Origin: Maratus speciosus
Lineage: Eukaryota > Arthropoda > Arachnida > Araneae > Salticidae
Reading direction: 5' to 3'
Assembly: GCA_963932465.1 (NCBI GenBank)
Contig: OZ010800.1
Span: 37,128,352-37,192,351, forward strand
Length of the DNA stretch: 64,000 nt
Shown: positions 1-11,049 of the stretch, piece after piece
Position numbering within the stretch: the first letter of the stretch is position 1
Layout of the letters: every line of letters starts with the position of its first letter
Notes under the pieces: generated by a model
Databases searched by the model: none
The model's input: the letters and a program-made list of their open reading frames with translations, nothing else
Told to the model about the DNA's origin: nothing
Position numbers and translations under genes: made by a program

Positions 1-119
1 GGGGTTTTTTTAAAGACTTTTCTACATTTTAGTGCATTTAAAAAGTATACATTTTTTCTACATTTTCGTGAACTTTAATGAAAGCATGTTAAAAAAAATA
101 CATTTATTTCATTTTAGAA

Positions 120-350
120 TTGAGAAATATCTATCGCGAAAATTGTGAAAAATGCAGCATAGCAACACCACCTACTGTATGATTTATACGAAACCGAATA
201 AGCATCAACTTATGTCAAGTCTAACAGAATATGAAGTTTGATGAAATTACGTAACTAGTTCTTGAGTTATGATTCGCTAAAAATCCCAAGTAAATCCGAA
301 AAAAATGCAGCATAGCAGCACCACGTGTTGGACGATTTCCACCACGACCT
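120..350 (+). repeat. Fragment of the dispersed 145-bp tandem element
   Basis: Two degenerate units with the hallmark motif AATGCAGCATAGCA followed by CCACC and a GATTT(A/C)CACC-like segment, near 152 and 305. The same unit recurs near 4.85 kb, 14.0-14.7 kb and, reverse-complemented, near 26.2-26.4 kb. This copy lacks the tail that ends the other copies. Noncoding. Confidence 0.75.
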
Positions 351-1225
351 AATCAGTAATAACCCTCTGTCAACGTCTAACTCATAGGTTCACAACGAGG
401 GCACTACAGCTCCCCACCCCAGTGGGGGCTGGAGCCTTCCAGGGGTGCGGTAGCGGGCTCAGAGATAAATGAGGGGCGTTAAGACATTCAAGGGGGGCGA
501 TCATGGCGTACCTACCTATTTAGGAAATTAATATAATGAAAGTAGTTGATCCACCCTGCATTGCCCGAGTCCGTGATAAAAACCTTAATCACACGTTTAA
601 CTGAAAATCCATACAAACGAGCTTAGATCTGGGGACAGAGGGGGGGGGGGGTGCAAATCGAATTTCTTTTACGAATGTAACAAAAATCGCCGTGGAATTC
701 GAAGAAACGCTAAAAATCGCGGATAACAAAATTTTATTACTGCAGGCTAAAAACACTGTATTCGCAATTCTTTCATGAATGTCAAAAAATCAATGCGAAG
801 CGCGAAAAACCGCTATGACTCGCATTAAAAATCATTAAGAATTCAAAATATGTAGAGTGCAAAATTTGCGATAATTGGCTGGCTAAAAGTTTGAAATAGA
901 ATTCCTTTCTTTTCTGTATTTCGAAAAATGTCAGAAAGTTGGCGACACGCACCTGAACAGAGATTTTCAAACGAACCTGTCATTTGAGTCTGCTCAAGAA
1001 ATTTCTTTATTCTGAGTGAAAGTGATACAAGTCATTATATCTATAAATTTGTTAAAAATAAAATTTATTTCAACTTAAACGGCGGCAAATTTTGTATTTC
1101 TAAATATATTAATCTAAAAAGAAATTCCGGCAATATATTATTGAGTATTTGAAATATGGATCTATACACCTTCCTACAAACCAATCGTTACCAATGACTT
1201 TAATTTTCAAAAAAGTTTTTTTTCA
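351..1225. other. No gene recognised
   Basis: AT-rich sequence with a somewhat GC-richer patch at about 400-520 and a G12 tract at 640-651. The short open frames are not convincing. The 5' end of the following hAT element should lie here, but I could not see its terminal repeat. Confidence 0.5.
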
Positions 1226-2956
1226 AATGAAGCCTTCTAGGCTACAAGAGCATTTGAACAAATGCATGCTGATAGAGAGGACAAAGCTATATCCTAATTT
1301 AAAAGGCTGGAAAAGAAATATATAAAACAGGCAACTGTATCAAACCTTTTTGAGTCGTCTTCTAAACAAGAAGTTGATGGACAACTAGCCTCATAAAGTT
1401 ATATTGTTAATCGCAAAAGCAGGAAAACCGCACAAAATTGGTGAGGAATTAATCTTGCCGGCAGTCAGAGAGATAATAAAAACTGTTCTTCATCATAAGA
1501 CACCGTCAGATATCACCAGAAAAATTCGTGAATAATAATTTGGTGCAAATAAGAATAGATTAAATGGCTAAAGTCGTTGAAATAACATTATGCTGTTACT
1601 TAAAAACTTGAAACTTTTTCCATCAACTTGGTGGATCAAAGGCTCCAAATAACGAAGCACTCTCTTATCATATGTTCTACGCATAAAAAAAGAAAAATAT
1701 ATCAAAAGTTATTATTTGTTAAAGATTTGGAAACTGATACAAAGGGAGAATCGATATTTAATACCAGAAACAAGTTTTTTCGAGAGAAATAAATTCCTAA
1801 TCATTTTGTCAACTGTAATGATGTTTCCCCAGAAAGGACGGGGCGTCATAAGAATTTCATTAGCCCATTTGAAACAAGCAGTACCAAATGTACTCGCTGT
1901 GTACTTCGTTTTTCATCATCAGCATTTGGTTGCAAAAAATTGGAATGAACGCCTGTGTACCTCGCTTCATTACATTATAAGAGCAGTCAATAAGATTAGA
2001 AGCAATTCATTGCATGACAGAGTATTTGGTCAACTTTGTACTGAAAATTATTTCACTACAAAGTGGAACAAATGTTTCACTTTGTATGAGAAGTAGTCAC
2101 TGTCCCTTTGGGTCAGACTTTCAAATGATTACAATCGCTTGCTGCTGCACACAGAAGTTCGTCGCTCTGAAAAGGTATTTATCTGAATTGTTTTTCGATC
2201 TATTTGACTCAGTACTACACTTCATTCAAAACAGAGACGAAAAAATGCGTTAAAACCTGATTACATTAAAAAATGACACCGATTATTTGACAGACCTCTT
2301 TAGAATACTTAATGAAGTCAACTTAAATATTCTAAATATTCATCATAAAACATAAGATGATTGCAAGGTGTTCAGTTCAAGTTAATTAAAACTAAAAACC
2401 TCATAACTGCTTCTGTTTTTAAATTTCTTCTGTTCAAACGAAATATAAGTAGAGGAGAATACAACCACTTTGCTACACTTTCCGCAGTTTGTGCAAAACA
2501 GGAAGATTTACTTACTTATTGTCAACACTTGAACGTGCTTCATGAAGTTTTTACAGAGCGATTCCAGGATATTTTAAGCAGGAATATACCGCGTTTATTT
2601 TTAGAGCTTTCGCATATGCAGATACAGTAGTATCATCATATTTCGAGAAGAACTTGTAGAACTAATAACTAACGAAGAACTAAAAGTAAAATTTAGAAAT
2701 GGATACCAAGAGATTGGAGCTTCAAAACCAATATCAGTTCTCTAACCTGGATTGTGGACGAGAGTACAGAATTTTTTAATTGCTTTTCCTCATCGCATTT
2801 GACTGAGAGTGGGTTCTGTGCAGTAGCTAATTTATTGTCAAAGAAAAGGAACAGACTGCACATCTTTGAATGTGACAATTTGTGACTGATGTTAACTAAA
2901 TTGGAACACAACTTTAACAAATTGTTAAAACTCCATCAGCCTCAACCATCTCATTA
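1226..2956 (+). pseudogene. Dead hAT transposase, ZBED5/FAM200-like
   Basis: Remnant of a domesticable hAT transposase of the ZBED5/FAM200/SCAND3 type, which in an active element cuts and pastes DNA in the nucleus. Read across frames, the order fits the family: the end of a BED zinc finger (MKPSRLQEHLNKC, from 1227), a KSGKPHTIGEEL-like stretch written here as KAGKPHKIGEELILPAV (about 1415), LKQAVPNVLAVYFVFHHQHL (about 1870), VNKIRSNSLHDRVFGQLCTE (about 1990), LLTYCQHLNVLHEVFTERF (about 2508) and a decayed C-terminal dimerisation region (about 2650-2950). Many stops and frameshifts are present, and the usual TDGAPSM catalytic segment is eroded to VMMFPQKG near 1820. A Tc1-like element sits immediately after the coding end. 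Family assignment is from remembered family sequence; high confidence that it is hAT and dead. Confidence 0.88.
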
Positions 2957-2958
2957 TA

Positions 2959-4507
2959 CACTGCTCAAAACAATTAGGGGAGTACATGGTTTTAAAAAAA
3001 TTGCATAAAGACTTAAACTGATAAGTAACATAAAATAAATCATCCATAATTTAAAGCGTAGTCGAAAACAGATGAAGAAAACTTTACATGCAAATTAAAG
3101 TTTATGACGACAAAAACTAGAAAAAGGAGATAAGTGCAGAAATCGGGATTTTGCAGAAACGTCTGTTTCACTGTCTCAGTTGTAAAAATAAATTGTTCAG
3201 CGTTTGTTTTGAGAAAAGGTGACTTGAAAATGTCACAACAACGTGATTTACCGGAATCCATGGATTGGCGTATTATCGGGACAGTTGAATCCGGGCAAAC
3301 ACAACGAAGTGTAGTGGAGGCTGTTGGAGTCGCAAGCAGTATCAGTGCAAGGCTGTGGAATCGGTTCCAAGACACAGGGAATGTTAGACGTGGACCAGGG
3401 AAAGGTCGGCCATGCGCTACCACAGAAACTGATGACCGATATGTCCTGTTAACAGCTCGTCGAAGCGGAAAAGGGCGGTGATACTCAGCTGCAAACACAG
3501 TAGTTCTTGGCCACGGGACAAAGAGTGTCCAGCCAAACAGTCCAAAATAGGCTTCATCATGGTGGTCTCTATGCACGTAAGCCAAAGTTCTGTATTCTGT
3601 TGACCTCAAGATACTGTGCGACCTAAAAAAGGTGGGCAAATCAACATCGATATTGGAGGAAACGTGGTTGGAGTCAAATTCAGTTTACAGACGAGTCTTG
3701 ATTCAGTCTGGATGTGACACCCGATGTGTTTTCGTATGGAGTGAAAATGGCACTTGAAATAATCACACATTCGTTCGTGAAAGGTCAAATTATAGACGAG
3801 GTGGTTGATGGTATGGGCTGTAATCAGCATAGATGGACGTACGGACCTGCATATCATTTGAAGAGGCACTTTGGCGGGACAAAGTTATACAGACGAGATA
3901 CTGAGACCTCATGTCGTATTTTATGCTGCAGAAATTGGTGATTCCTTTTTTCCACGCATGATAATGCCAGGCAGCATACAGTTCGTCTTGTGTAGAACAT
4001 GCTTAAAGCTGAAACAAAACAGCGTATGTAACATCCAACATGCTCCACCAACTTGAATCCGATCGAGCATATTTGGGACACACTCGAACGACGCATTGCA
4101 TAGGCGAAAGCCTCCTTTTATTGTCCGGGCCTTGGAGATTCCAATTCTTGAGGAGTGGAACAGTACTCCCCAAAGTCTTATCGATGATATCGTCTAACAC
4201 ATGGAAAACATCTGTGCGACAGTTTTTTCTATTCGAGGGGACCACACGCCATGTTAAACACCTTGTATTATTCCTAAACAGTACTTTTTTTAGTCATTTA
4301 CATGTAACCAAATTGTTGCCCTAAACCATCTTTTCATGTTCTATCCATCATTCCAAAAAATTAAAGCTCTTTTGCAATTTTTTTTTACATCTTTTTTTCT
4401 GTATTGTGCATTGATACACTTGTAGTCTCCATTTCATGCCCACGCATGGCTGTATCGTACTGTTCGCTTCCCTTTTTTGCTTGCTCTCCTAATTTTTTTG
4501 AGCAGTG
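2959..4507 (+). mobile_element. Tc1-like DNA transposon
   Basis: Terminal inverted repeats are CACTGCTCAAAA-CAATTAGG at the left (2959) and its near-match in reverse complement at the right (ending 4507). The left end is preceded by the TA target dinucleotide expected for Tc1/mariner; the right flank reads CA, so the second TA has mutated. The 1.55-kb length is normal for Tc1-like elements. It inserted just beyond the end of the hAT coding remnant. Confidence 0.9.
3230..4257 (+). pseudogene. Dead Tc1-like transposase (DDE)
   Basis: Begins at the ATG at 3230 (MSQQRDLPESMDWRIIG), giving an intact HTH/paired-like N-terminus to about residue 80 with GRP(C)ATTETDDRY. After the stop at 3479-3481 the frame is lost but family motifs remain across frames: QFTDES (first catalytic Asp, near 3687), HDNARQH (second Asp, near 3960) and NLNPIEHIWDTLERRIA (third acidic position region, near 4053-4098), ending RGDHTPC before a TAA at 4255. 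One interruption is a TGA where Arg CGA is expected after TDES, consistent with CpG decay. About 340 codons, the usual size. Non-functional. Confidence 0.9.
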
Positions 4508-4759
4508 CATTTTTTAATTCCTATTGTTTTTGTGTTTATTTTTGAACTTTTAATAAACAATTTTTTACTACATTTGATGGTTATTTTGATTAATTTCTAC
4601 TTTGCGATTCTTAATAGATAGATAAACAGATAAAATAGGTATAGATACTCGTAATATGCATGAATATTTTAATATTTGGTATAATTAACTATTATAGAAA
4701 AGGGGACGTTCGAATTTTTTTCTCTTGTGAAGGGGGCGGTGGTTCAGAAAAGGTCCAGA
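4508..4759. other. AT-rich spacer, no gene
   Basis: Contains AATAAA-like signals near 4549 that may belong to the 3' end of the hAT element disrupted by the Tc1 insertion. Nothing else is recognised. Confidence 0.4.
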
Positions 4760-5125
4760 ACCTATGGCTCTAACTGAATCTGAAGTTAAATGAAAATCCG
4801 TGCATTAGTTCTTGAGATAGAGCTATTGTGAAAATCGTGAAAAATGCAGCATAGCAGCGTCACCACTTGTGAGATTTACACCAAAAATTTATCAACAACA
4901 ATTTATATCAAGGGCTAACTGAAACTAAAGTTTTATTCAATTCCGTGCATTTGTTCTTGAGATAGGGTGACCACAAAATTTTTATCACATGCATACAGAC
5001 AGACATTTCCTAAAAATATTGAAATCATTTTCAAGACCTTCTAAAATATATAAATCCGTCGAAAACCGGAAGTTGAAATTTTCACGAGTCCAATACTTTT
5101 TTCTTTTGCAGACAGAAGAAAGTAA
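4760..5125 (+). repeat. 145-bp tandem element, copy with tail
   Basis: About one and a half units (GTGCATTAGTTCTTGAGATA, ATGCAGCATAGCAGCG) followed by the family's unique tail: ACAAAATTTTTATCACATGC, a short CAGACAGACA tract (4995-5004), a region with AAATCCGTCGAAAACCGGAA, and an end resembling AGACAGAAGAAAGTA. The same order of parts is seen at 14.0-14.95 kb and, inverted, at 25.9-26.47 kb, so units plus tail form one element. Confidence 0.8.
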
Positions 5126-6360
5126 TACATATGCGTCAACAGTGTGCGATGCGATACAGCACCGCCACATCAAAATACCAAAGTTAAAGCAGGACCAGGC
5201 GCCGCCGGTATATTTAAAGTACCTACTCGGATGAGACTGAACACTGATATTTCTCCAGTATGAAATTTTGTCTTATTCTGAGACAATTAGTTTTGTTATT
5301 ATCTCCATATAAGGGAACCCGGGGCAAAATGGGTACTGGGGCTGAATGAAGTTTGACTTTTTCGGTGTCAAGGAGATGCTGCAAGCAAGCAGTAATAAGC
5401 AGAAGTAAGAAAACCTGTTACCGTTCAACTTTGGCAGTCATGTTAGTCTAGTTTTCTTGAGCATTGGAGCGTGAATTTTTCGTTGTGTGCTTTTTTTGCT
5501 CCTGTATTGTATTTCCTGATGATTTTATAAACAATGTAAGACATACATACTTGTTTACATTAGAACTATAATTAGTTCATGCTTGATATACGTTTAATTG
5601 TCTTTAGTTTCGTGTAGTTAAACGTTTGTTTACGTATCTTTCTCGAGTGATATTACTTCCGTGACCTAAATCATGTCCCTGGCGCGGAACGGGTGGGTGA
5701 AATGGGAAGTACACCATTCTGCCCCGAAATGTTTTTAACTAAGAGATCCTTTTTAGTAAGCCCTAAATTTTATTCTTTCGATTTACGATGGCTCGATACT
5801 ATAAGAAAAAAAGAAATAGGCGATAGGTGATCTACTGAGGCAATGAACAAAGCTGTCGAGACGGTTATTTCTGGTCAGTCTGAGTATTTGAAGTCTTCGA
5901 ACCAATTTGGTGCTCCACAATCTACTCTTGAAATGTATGTTAAAAAAGAAAGGAAAACCCTGACCACAAAACTCATAAAACGGCTGGAAAATTTAAAAAC
6001 ATACTTACGGAATAGCAGGAAGTTGAGCTCGTTAATTATTTATAAACTATGGAGGCTAGGTTATTAAGTCTAACTATGAAAGACTTGCGTAACTTAACTT
6101 ATCAGTTGGCTGAAAGAAATGGCATTGGTCATAGATTTAAAAATGGAATCGCAGGTGAAGATTGGCTCAATGGATTCCTTAAGAGACATCTACTTTATCT
6201 GTTCGCAAATCCGAAGCAATATCTGGTGCGAGAGCCATGGGCTTTAATAAAGTAGCTGTGGATATGTTTTTTCATTACTAACGAATTTAATCGACAAGCA
6301 TAAACTAACGGCTTCTCAAATATTTAATTGCGATGTAAAGGGCGCTTCAGTGAACCCTAA

Positions 6361-6487
6361 GGCTAATGTCAGACGGACGTCTTTTTACATGCTTTTTCCC
6401 TTACGTATTGTCCTTACATAATGCCGCTAGCATTGCATAATACGCATGGAAAAAAGCGTGCAAAAAGACGTTCGTGTGACATTAGGC
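6361..6487. mobile_element. Near-palindromic 127-bp MITE
   Basis: Terminal arms of about 40 bp: CTAATGTCAGACGGACGTCT at the left and its imperfect reverse complement ending GTGTGACATTAGGC at the right. It interrupts the pogo-like transposase between the first and second catalytic aspartates. Target duplication not clear. Confidence 0.75.
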
Positions 6488-6912
6488 GAAAAATCAATCA
6501 AATATTATAGCTTGCAATTGAAAGCGTCAAGTCGGATCGTTAAGATCCTCAGAAAGGGGCGAAAATATAACCTGCCTTACTTGTATGTCGGCAAGCGCAG
6601 CTTATAGGCCCCGTTGCTCATTTTTCCTCGAAAGAAGAAGCAGAAAGACTTTGAGTTAGGATTGCCACCAGGCGGTTGGCCTGAGATCCACAGCACTAGA
6701 TGGATGACTGCTGAGTTATTTCTTGTATGGTTTCGAAAATTTATGGAATTTTCTAAGGCACCAAAAGACTTCCCAGTTCTTCTTATATTATATGGCCACT
6801 CAACACATACCAAGTACCTTGCGGCTATAGACTACTCGAGGGAGAGTGGCATTTCGTTGCTATGTGTACCACTACATTGTTCTCACAGACTTCAGTCACT
6901 TGATGTTTCTTT

Positions 6913-7383
6913 TATGAAGCTTTTAAGAGCCTACACTAGTCACTCAAAAAGACCCGGATGATAATGTTAATCCTATGGGGAAGTTATTTTCAAATATCTC
7001 GCTTGAATTTCGATATTTTCGAATGATTTATTTTGCATAGGATAGCTGTGAACGATCTACAACCGGGCTAGTTTTTACTTTTTCGATTTTGGTTATAGTT
7101 TTTCTTTATAGTTTCAATTTGAATAGTTTCAATTTCAGAACCGGTTCAAACCGGTTCCGAAAGTAAAAGTAATTTTTATAAAAAATATGAAACCAAAATC
7201 GAAAAAGTAAAAACTAGCCCGGTTGTAGATCGTCCACAGCTATCCTATGCAAAAAAAAAAAAATCATTCGAAAATATCAAAATTCAAGCGAAATATTTGA
7301 AAATAACTTCCCCATAGGATTAACATTATCATCCGGGTCTTTTTCAATGACTAGTGTGGCCTCTTAAGTCTTCATTACAGTGA
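6913..7383. repeat. Inverted duplication with transposase sequence in both arms
   Basis: Two arms of about 215-230 bp around an axis near 7148 (AACCGGTTCAAACCGGTT). The left arm starts inside the transposase frame (AAGAGCCTACACTAGTCA) and the right arm carries the same stretch reversed (near 7350-7372), after which the transposase frame resumes. An A-run at about 7252-7263 in the right arm is the main difference. It can fold into a long hairpin. Confidence 0.85.
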
Positions 7384-8096
7384 TAGCTTCGAAAATGGCT
7401 ACGAAGGAAATCGGGGTAAGTCGTAACTCTCTTTCAAATTTCAACGCTTTTTGGATCAGTTTTTAACTAAAGTGCAACAATGAAAACTGCTATTAGTGGT
7501 TTCCAAGCTACAGGAATATGACCAACTGACTCATCCATAATCACTGACGCCAATTTACTACCAACAGATACAACTGACATCGGACGTGGTAGGTCTCCAA
7601 GTGAAGAGGTCATCCTATCTGTAGCCGAACAATTGGAATTGACTTCGCCTAGCACACCAGTAAAGAAAGGCATGTCTATCAGGTTGTATGATAAAGCTGG
7701 CGAGGTTTCAGCCAACTCTAGTGATGACACGCCGGCTAAGAAGCTTCGATTTAATGAAGCCAATTGTGCTACTCCTCGATGCTCTTGGATGACAACAGGT
7801 CCTCTTCATTTCATATTTCACCTGAAATTCTAATGCATATTCCAAAAGTTAAAGAAAGCGCGAAAAACACGAATCGGAAGAGGTGGAAGACCGCTGTCTT
7901 AACAGATTCCCCATACAAAAAGAGTTAGAAGCCGCTGTTAAGGAAAAAGAGGAAAAGAACTTTGCCAAAAGAGAAAGAGCAAGGTTAAAACTATTTAAGA
8001 AAGAAATTAAAATTAAGAATGGGAAAAAAAGGAAAGTTCTTGTAGATGAACGCAAAAAAGAACAAGTCGGAAATTGCTCGTCAAACGTGGCAAATG

Positions 8097-8827
8097 AGGT
8101 GCGTTCGTACTATAACTAGTTTTATAATTATTTTTTGTACCCCATATTGTACTGAATGTATATATTTTTTAACTTCATAAGTGCATAGTCTATAACATCA
8201 TTAAAATGCACTTGCAATAATTTTTTTTCCCATTCCCCGTAATGTAACGGAAAACTTTTGACTGTCCCTGTAATTAAACTATACATCCGATTTTCATAAA
8301 ATTTGAAATGGCTCGACAAAATTTTGCAACAATTATATATTTAAATTTTCAGACCATTCGGAAGGCTGTAACGTCATTAAAACGCACTTGCAATATTTTT
8401 TCCCCATTGGCCGTAATGTAACGGAAAAAATTTTGACTGTCCCTGTAATTAAACTATACATCCGATTTTCCTAAAATTTCAAATGGCTCGACAAAATTTT
8501 GCAACAATTATATATTTAAAATTTCAGACCATTCGGAAGGCTGTAACATCATTAAAATGCATTTGCAATAATTTTTCCCATTGGCCGTAATGTAAAGAAA
8601 AACTTGACTGTCCCTGTAATTAAACTATGCATCCGATTTTCATAAAATTTGAAATGGCTCGACAAAATTTTGCAACAATCATACATAAAGAATTTCAGAC
8701 CATTCGGTTGGGTAGTTTTTGCTCTGTTACATGCGGACAGACAGACAGACGGACAGACGGACGGACGGACGGACGGACTGAACGACGACTATAGGTGCTA
8801 CGTATTTATATAATTACGAACGCACCT
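8097..8827. mobile_element. 731-bp element: perfect TIRs, 176-bp tandem units, GACA/GACG tail
   Basis: Perfect 13-bp terminal inverted repeats AGGTGCGTTCGTA (8097-8109) and TACGAACGCACCT (8815-8827). Inside are three tandem units of 175-176 bp starting near 8194, 8370 and 8545, each with TCCGATTTTC-TAAAATTT and ATGGCTCGACAAAATTTTGC, then a (GACA)n/(GACG)n tract at about 8730-8778. It splits the C-terminal part of the pogo-like transposase. No coding capacity. Confidence 0.85.
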
Positions 8828-9056
8828 AAAAATGGAAAAAAGAAGGAGCTGAAGGAAGAACCCAAAACTAGCGAGAGTGATTCTGAGGATTGTTCTGACT
8901 GTGAATGTTTATATTGCGGTGAATTTTTCTCAAAGTCAGTTGAAGGCTGGGTAACTTGTTCCATGTGCAAAAAAATGGGCACACAATTCCTGTGTGGCAA
9001 TAGATAGCGAAGATGATGAGACTGTCCTAGTGCGTGAATTTTGTCAATAGGCTTAA

Positions 9057-9568
9057 CCCTTAAATGCCTGATTTTTCAAAAATCATTGTAATAATGTTTT
9101 TCGGCTTTCATTTTTTAAATAAATCATTGGAAAAATACTTAAAAAAATCATATTTTGTTTTAAGTATGGTTTACGGCTAAAAATCAGTTTGTTACTAATC
9201 GGCAATACTAGCAACTTTAATTGAAAAAATAATTTTCCTTGATAAAATTCTATATTATTAAACACACAAGAATTTTAGGCACTATAATGAGAAATAAATT
9301 TTACTTGCTCACTGCAGAACAAAATAGGGTATTTCGCAAGCTTCCAAACAAAACAAAAAGAACAAGTAGCAACAATTGGAAAAATAAATCTATCTTTATT
9401 CTTAAACAGCACGAGTGTTGCCATCTACATGTTGAAAATCGATTTAATAATATTTTTAGAATGTATTTTATTAGCAACATTAGGCATTATAGCTTCAATA
9501 TTATTCTAATAGTATTTTAGGGCCTAAATTGGATATGTTGCCGAAAAGCTACACCTGGCATTTAAGGG
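9057..9568. mobile_element. piggyBac-like nonautonomous element (TTAA)
   Basis: Flanked by TTAA on both sides (9053-9056 and 9569-9572), with ends CCCTTAAATGCC and its reverse complement GGCATTTAAGGG. CCC ends and a TTAA duplication are the piggyBac signature. 512 bp, no transposase. It lies just after the stop of the pogo-like gene. Confidence 0.85.
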
Positions 9569-9923
9569 TTAAGAAACGGACACAATCAATGAAAACTGTA
9601 GTTGCACCTTTATTGTAACTTAAAAGTAAATAAAAATAGAGCAATTTTTTTCCGTATTTCCGCTAGTTTTATATGTCTTTTATAATTACTTGTCCTTACC
9701 ACTCCGTTCTTTACCATTCCCAGGGCGGAACGAGGGAAATGACATAATGCTCTGTTTCTGAAAAAGAATATACTGTTCTTTTGTTTTCTCACAATATTAT
9801 TGAATTTTTGTGATTATTACATTATAATGTGTTCATAAAAATTTTTGCAGCTCTCTTAATTAACCTTTTGTATTTTTAAAACATATTTTCAATTTGGTAC
9901 CGCGTTCTGCCATGGGTTTCCCT

Positions 9924-11049
9924 AGTAATGAGAGTATCCTAATCCTAATCTCTATATAATAAAATGCAGTGTGGCGATTTCGGAACGAACTGTTCCAGAC
10001 AATGGATGGGAAACAATGGATTACTTTCATTGTTGCAGAGAAAAGAGAAATACTGAAAAATATTTAGACATGTGAATGTTTGGACGTATATCTTTTGATT
10101 TGCAAGTTAAATTTCGGTAAAAATATTTCTGCACGCGTACTTTTTTTTAATAAATGAATAAAAATTCGTATTTATTGTGACGTCACGAGAATAACGACTA
10201 TTGCTTTTATTTTATCTTTATGCATTATAACTTTATTAATTCCCTTTTTTAAACTTTCCAACAAAGTTGAAAAGTGTATGAATTCGGTTTGTCTGTCCAC
10301 GCTCTAACTGACGTAAATATAATCGGATTTTCATGCAATTTAAATATGTTAATGATACTTACCACAGCATTAGTCGGTGGAGTTAGCTTAAAAATGTTTC
10401 CCTCCCGGTTACCAGTATGAAATGTGGCGCAGTGCTTATATACATGTTAAGAAACAGAATACCGCCGGGAGACACTCGATCAGAGGTTACAACCCCATGA
10501 TGACGTCATCAAAATGGCCTCCGTGAGGATGAACATAGGTTCATTAAAATACTCACATCTCTATTACCATCATAATATTGTGATGCATCATTTGAAAACT
10601 CTTGAAATAGTTCGAAAAAGGGTCTCACAAATTTGTTCTGCGAGAAGTGTTTTAGAAATTTTTGCAGCGACAACATGACACTCGGTCAACTCTTACACTT
10701 ACGACGTTTCCCAGTACTCATTTTGCACTGGGTGCTATTTGTGGAATTGTTTTCACTTTTTTTTACTTCTAAACTCTCCTCCCTATCTCCTTACCTCTAG
10801 GTATATCTTAGAAAGCATGTTTATATAATTATTCGTGTGACCAGTTGCATGAAAATATGTTGCCTGTAAATCAGATTCCTATAAGAAGGTGTAAAAATAC
10901 AAAAAGCAAAAGCATAACCATGACTCTGAGATTATACAAGCGTCATCTTTAAAACAAATTAATTGTTGTAATTTAAAAATTTTTGAACTTGCAAAAGAAA
11001 ACCATTTTATTCACTGCAGTATTCCTCACAGATACAAAGTAAAGTGCAG
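9924..11049. other. No gene; distant relative of the 490-bp unit at 10.28-10.36 kb
   Basis: Mostly unassigned. The stretch GTATGAATTCGGTTTGTCTG, then CACGCTCTAACT and a TCATGCAATTTAAATATGTT-like segment (10278-10350), parallels the order of motifs in the ~490-bp units at 53-56 kb. No open frame is convincing. Confidence 0.4.

Larger units (their letters stand above)
5788..9050 (+). pseudogene. Dead pogo/jerky-like transposase
   Basis: Starts at ATG 5788 (MARYYKKKRN) and reads across frames. It shows a psq-type HTH (AVETVISGQSEYLKSSNQFG, then GAPQSTLEMYVKKER), a CENP-B-type HTH (EARLLSLTMKDLRNLTYQLA at about 6049, AGEDWLNGFLKRH), then the DDE domain. FNCDVKG (about 6323-6343) keeps the first Asp; LILYGHSTHTK (about 6785) has Tyr where DGH is expected, so the second catalytic Asp is lost; HRLQSLDVSFMK (about 6885) keeps the third Asp. 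A Lys-rich segment (7883-8090) and a C-terminal Cys motif CLYCGEFFSKSVEGWVTCSM (about 8906) follow, and the frame ends CVAIDSEDDETVLVREFCQ at the TAG 9048-9050. Stops, frameshifts and insertions make it inactive. Confidence 0.92.
5311..9923 (+). mobile_element. pogo/jerky-like DNA transposon, nested and dead
   Basis: Ends are diverged inverted repeats: GGGAACCCGGGGCAAAATGG at 5313 against, at the right end (9896-9923), the reverse complement of GGGAAACCCATGGCAGAACG. It encloses a decayed pogo-type transposase and four later insertions or rearrangements: a MITE (6361-6487), an inverted duplication (6913-7383), a 731-bp element (8097-8827) and a piggyBac-like element (9057-9568). A second GGGGCAGAAT-like segment occurs reversed near 5718. 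Terminal assignment is moderately sure; the transposase inside is certain. Confidence 0.75.

Noticed and set aside
3040..4324. Many overlapping open frames on both strands
   Set aside because: They are alternative frames of the decayed Tc1-like transposase; only the frames carrying its motifs were used.
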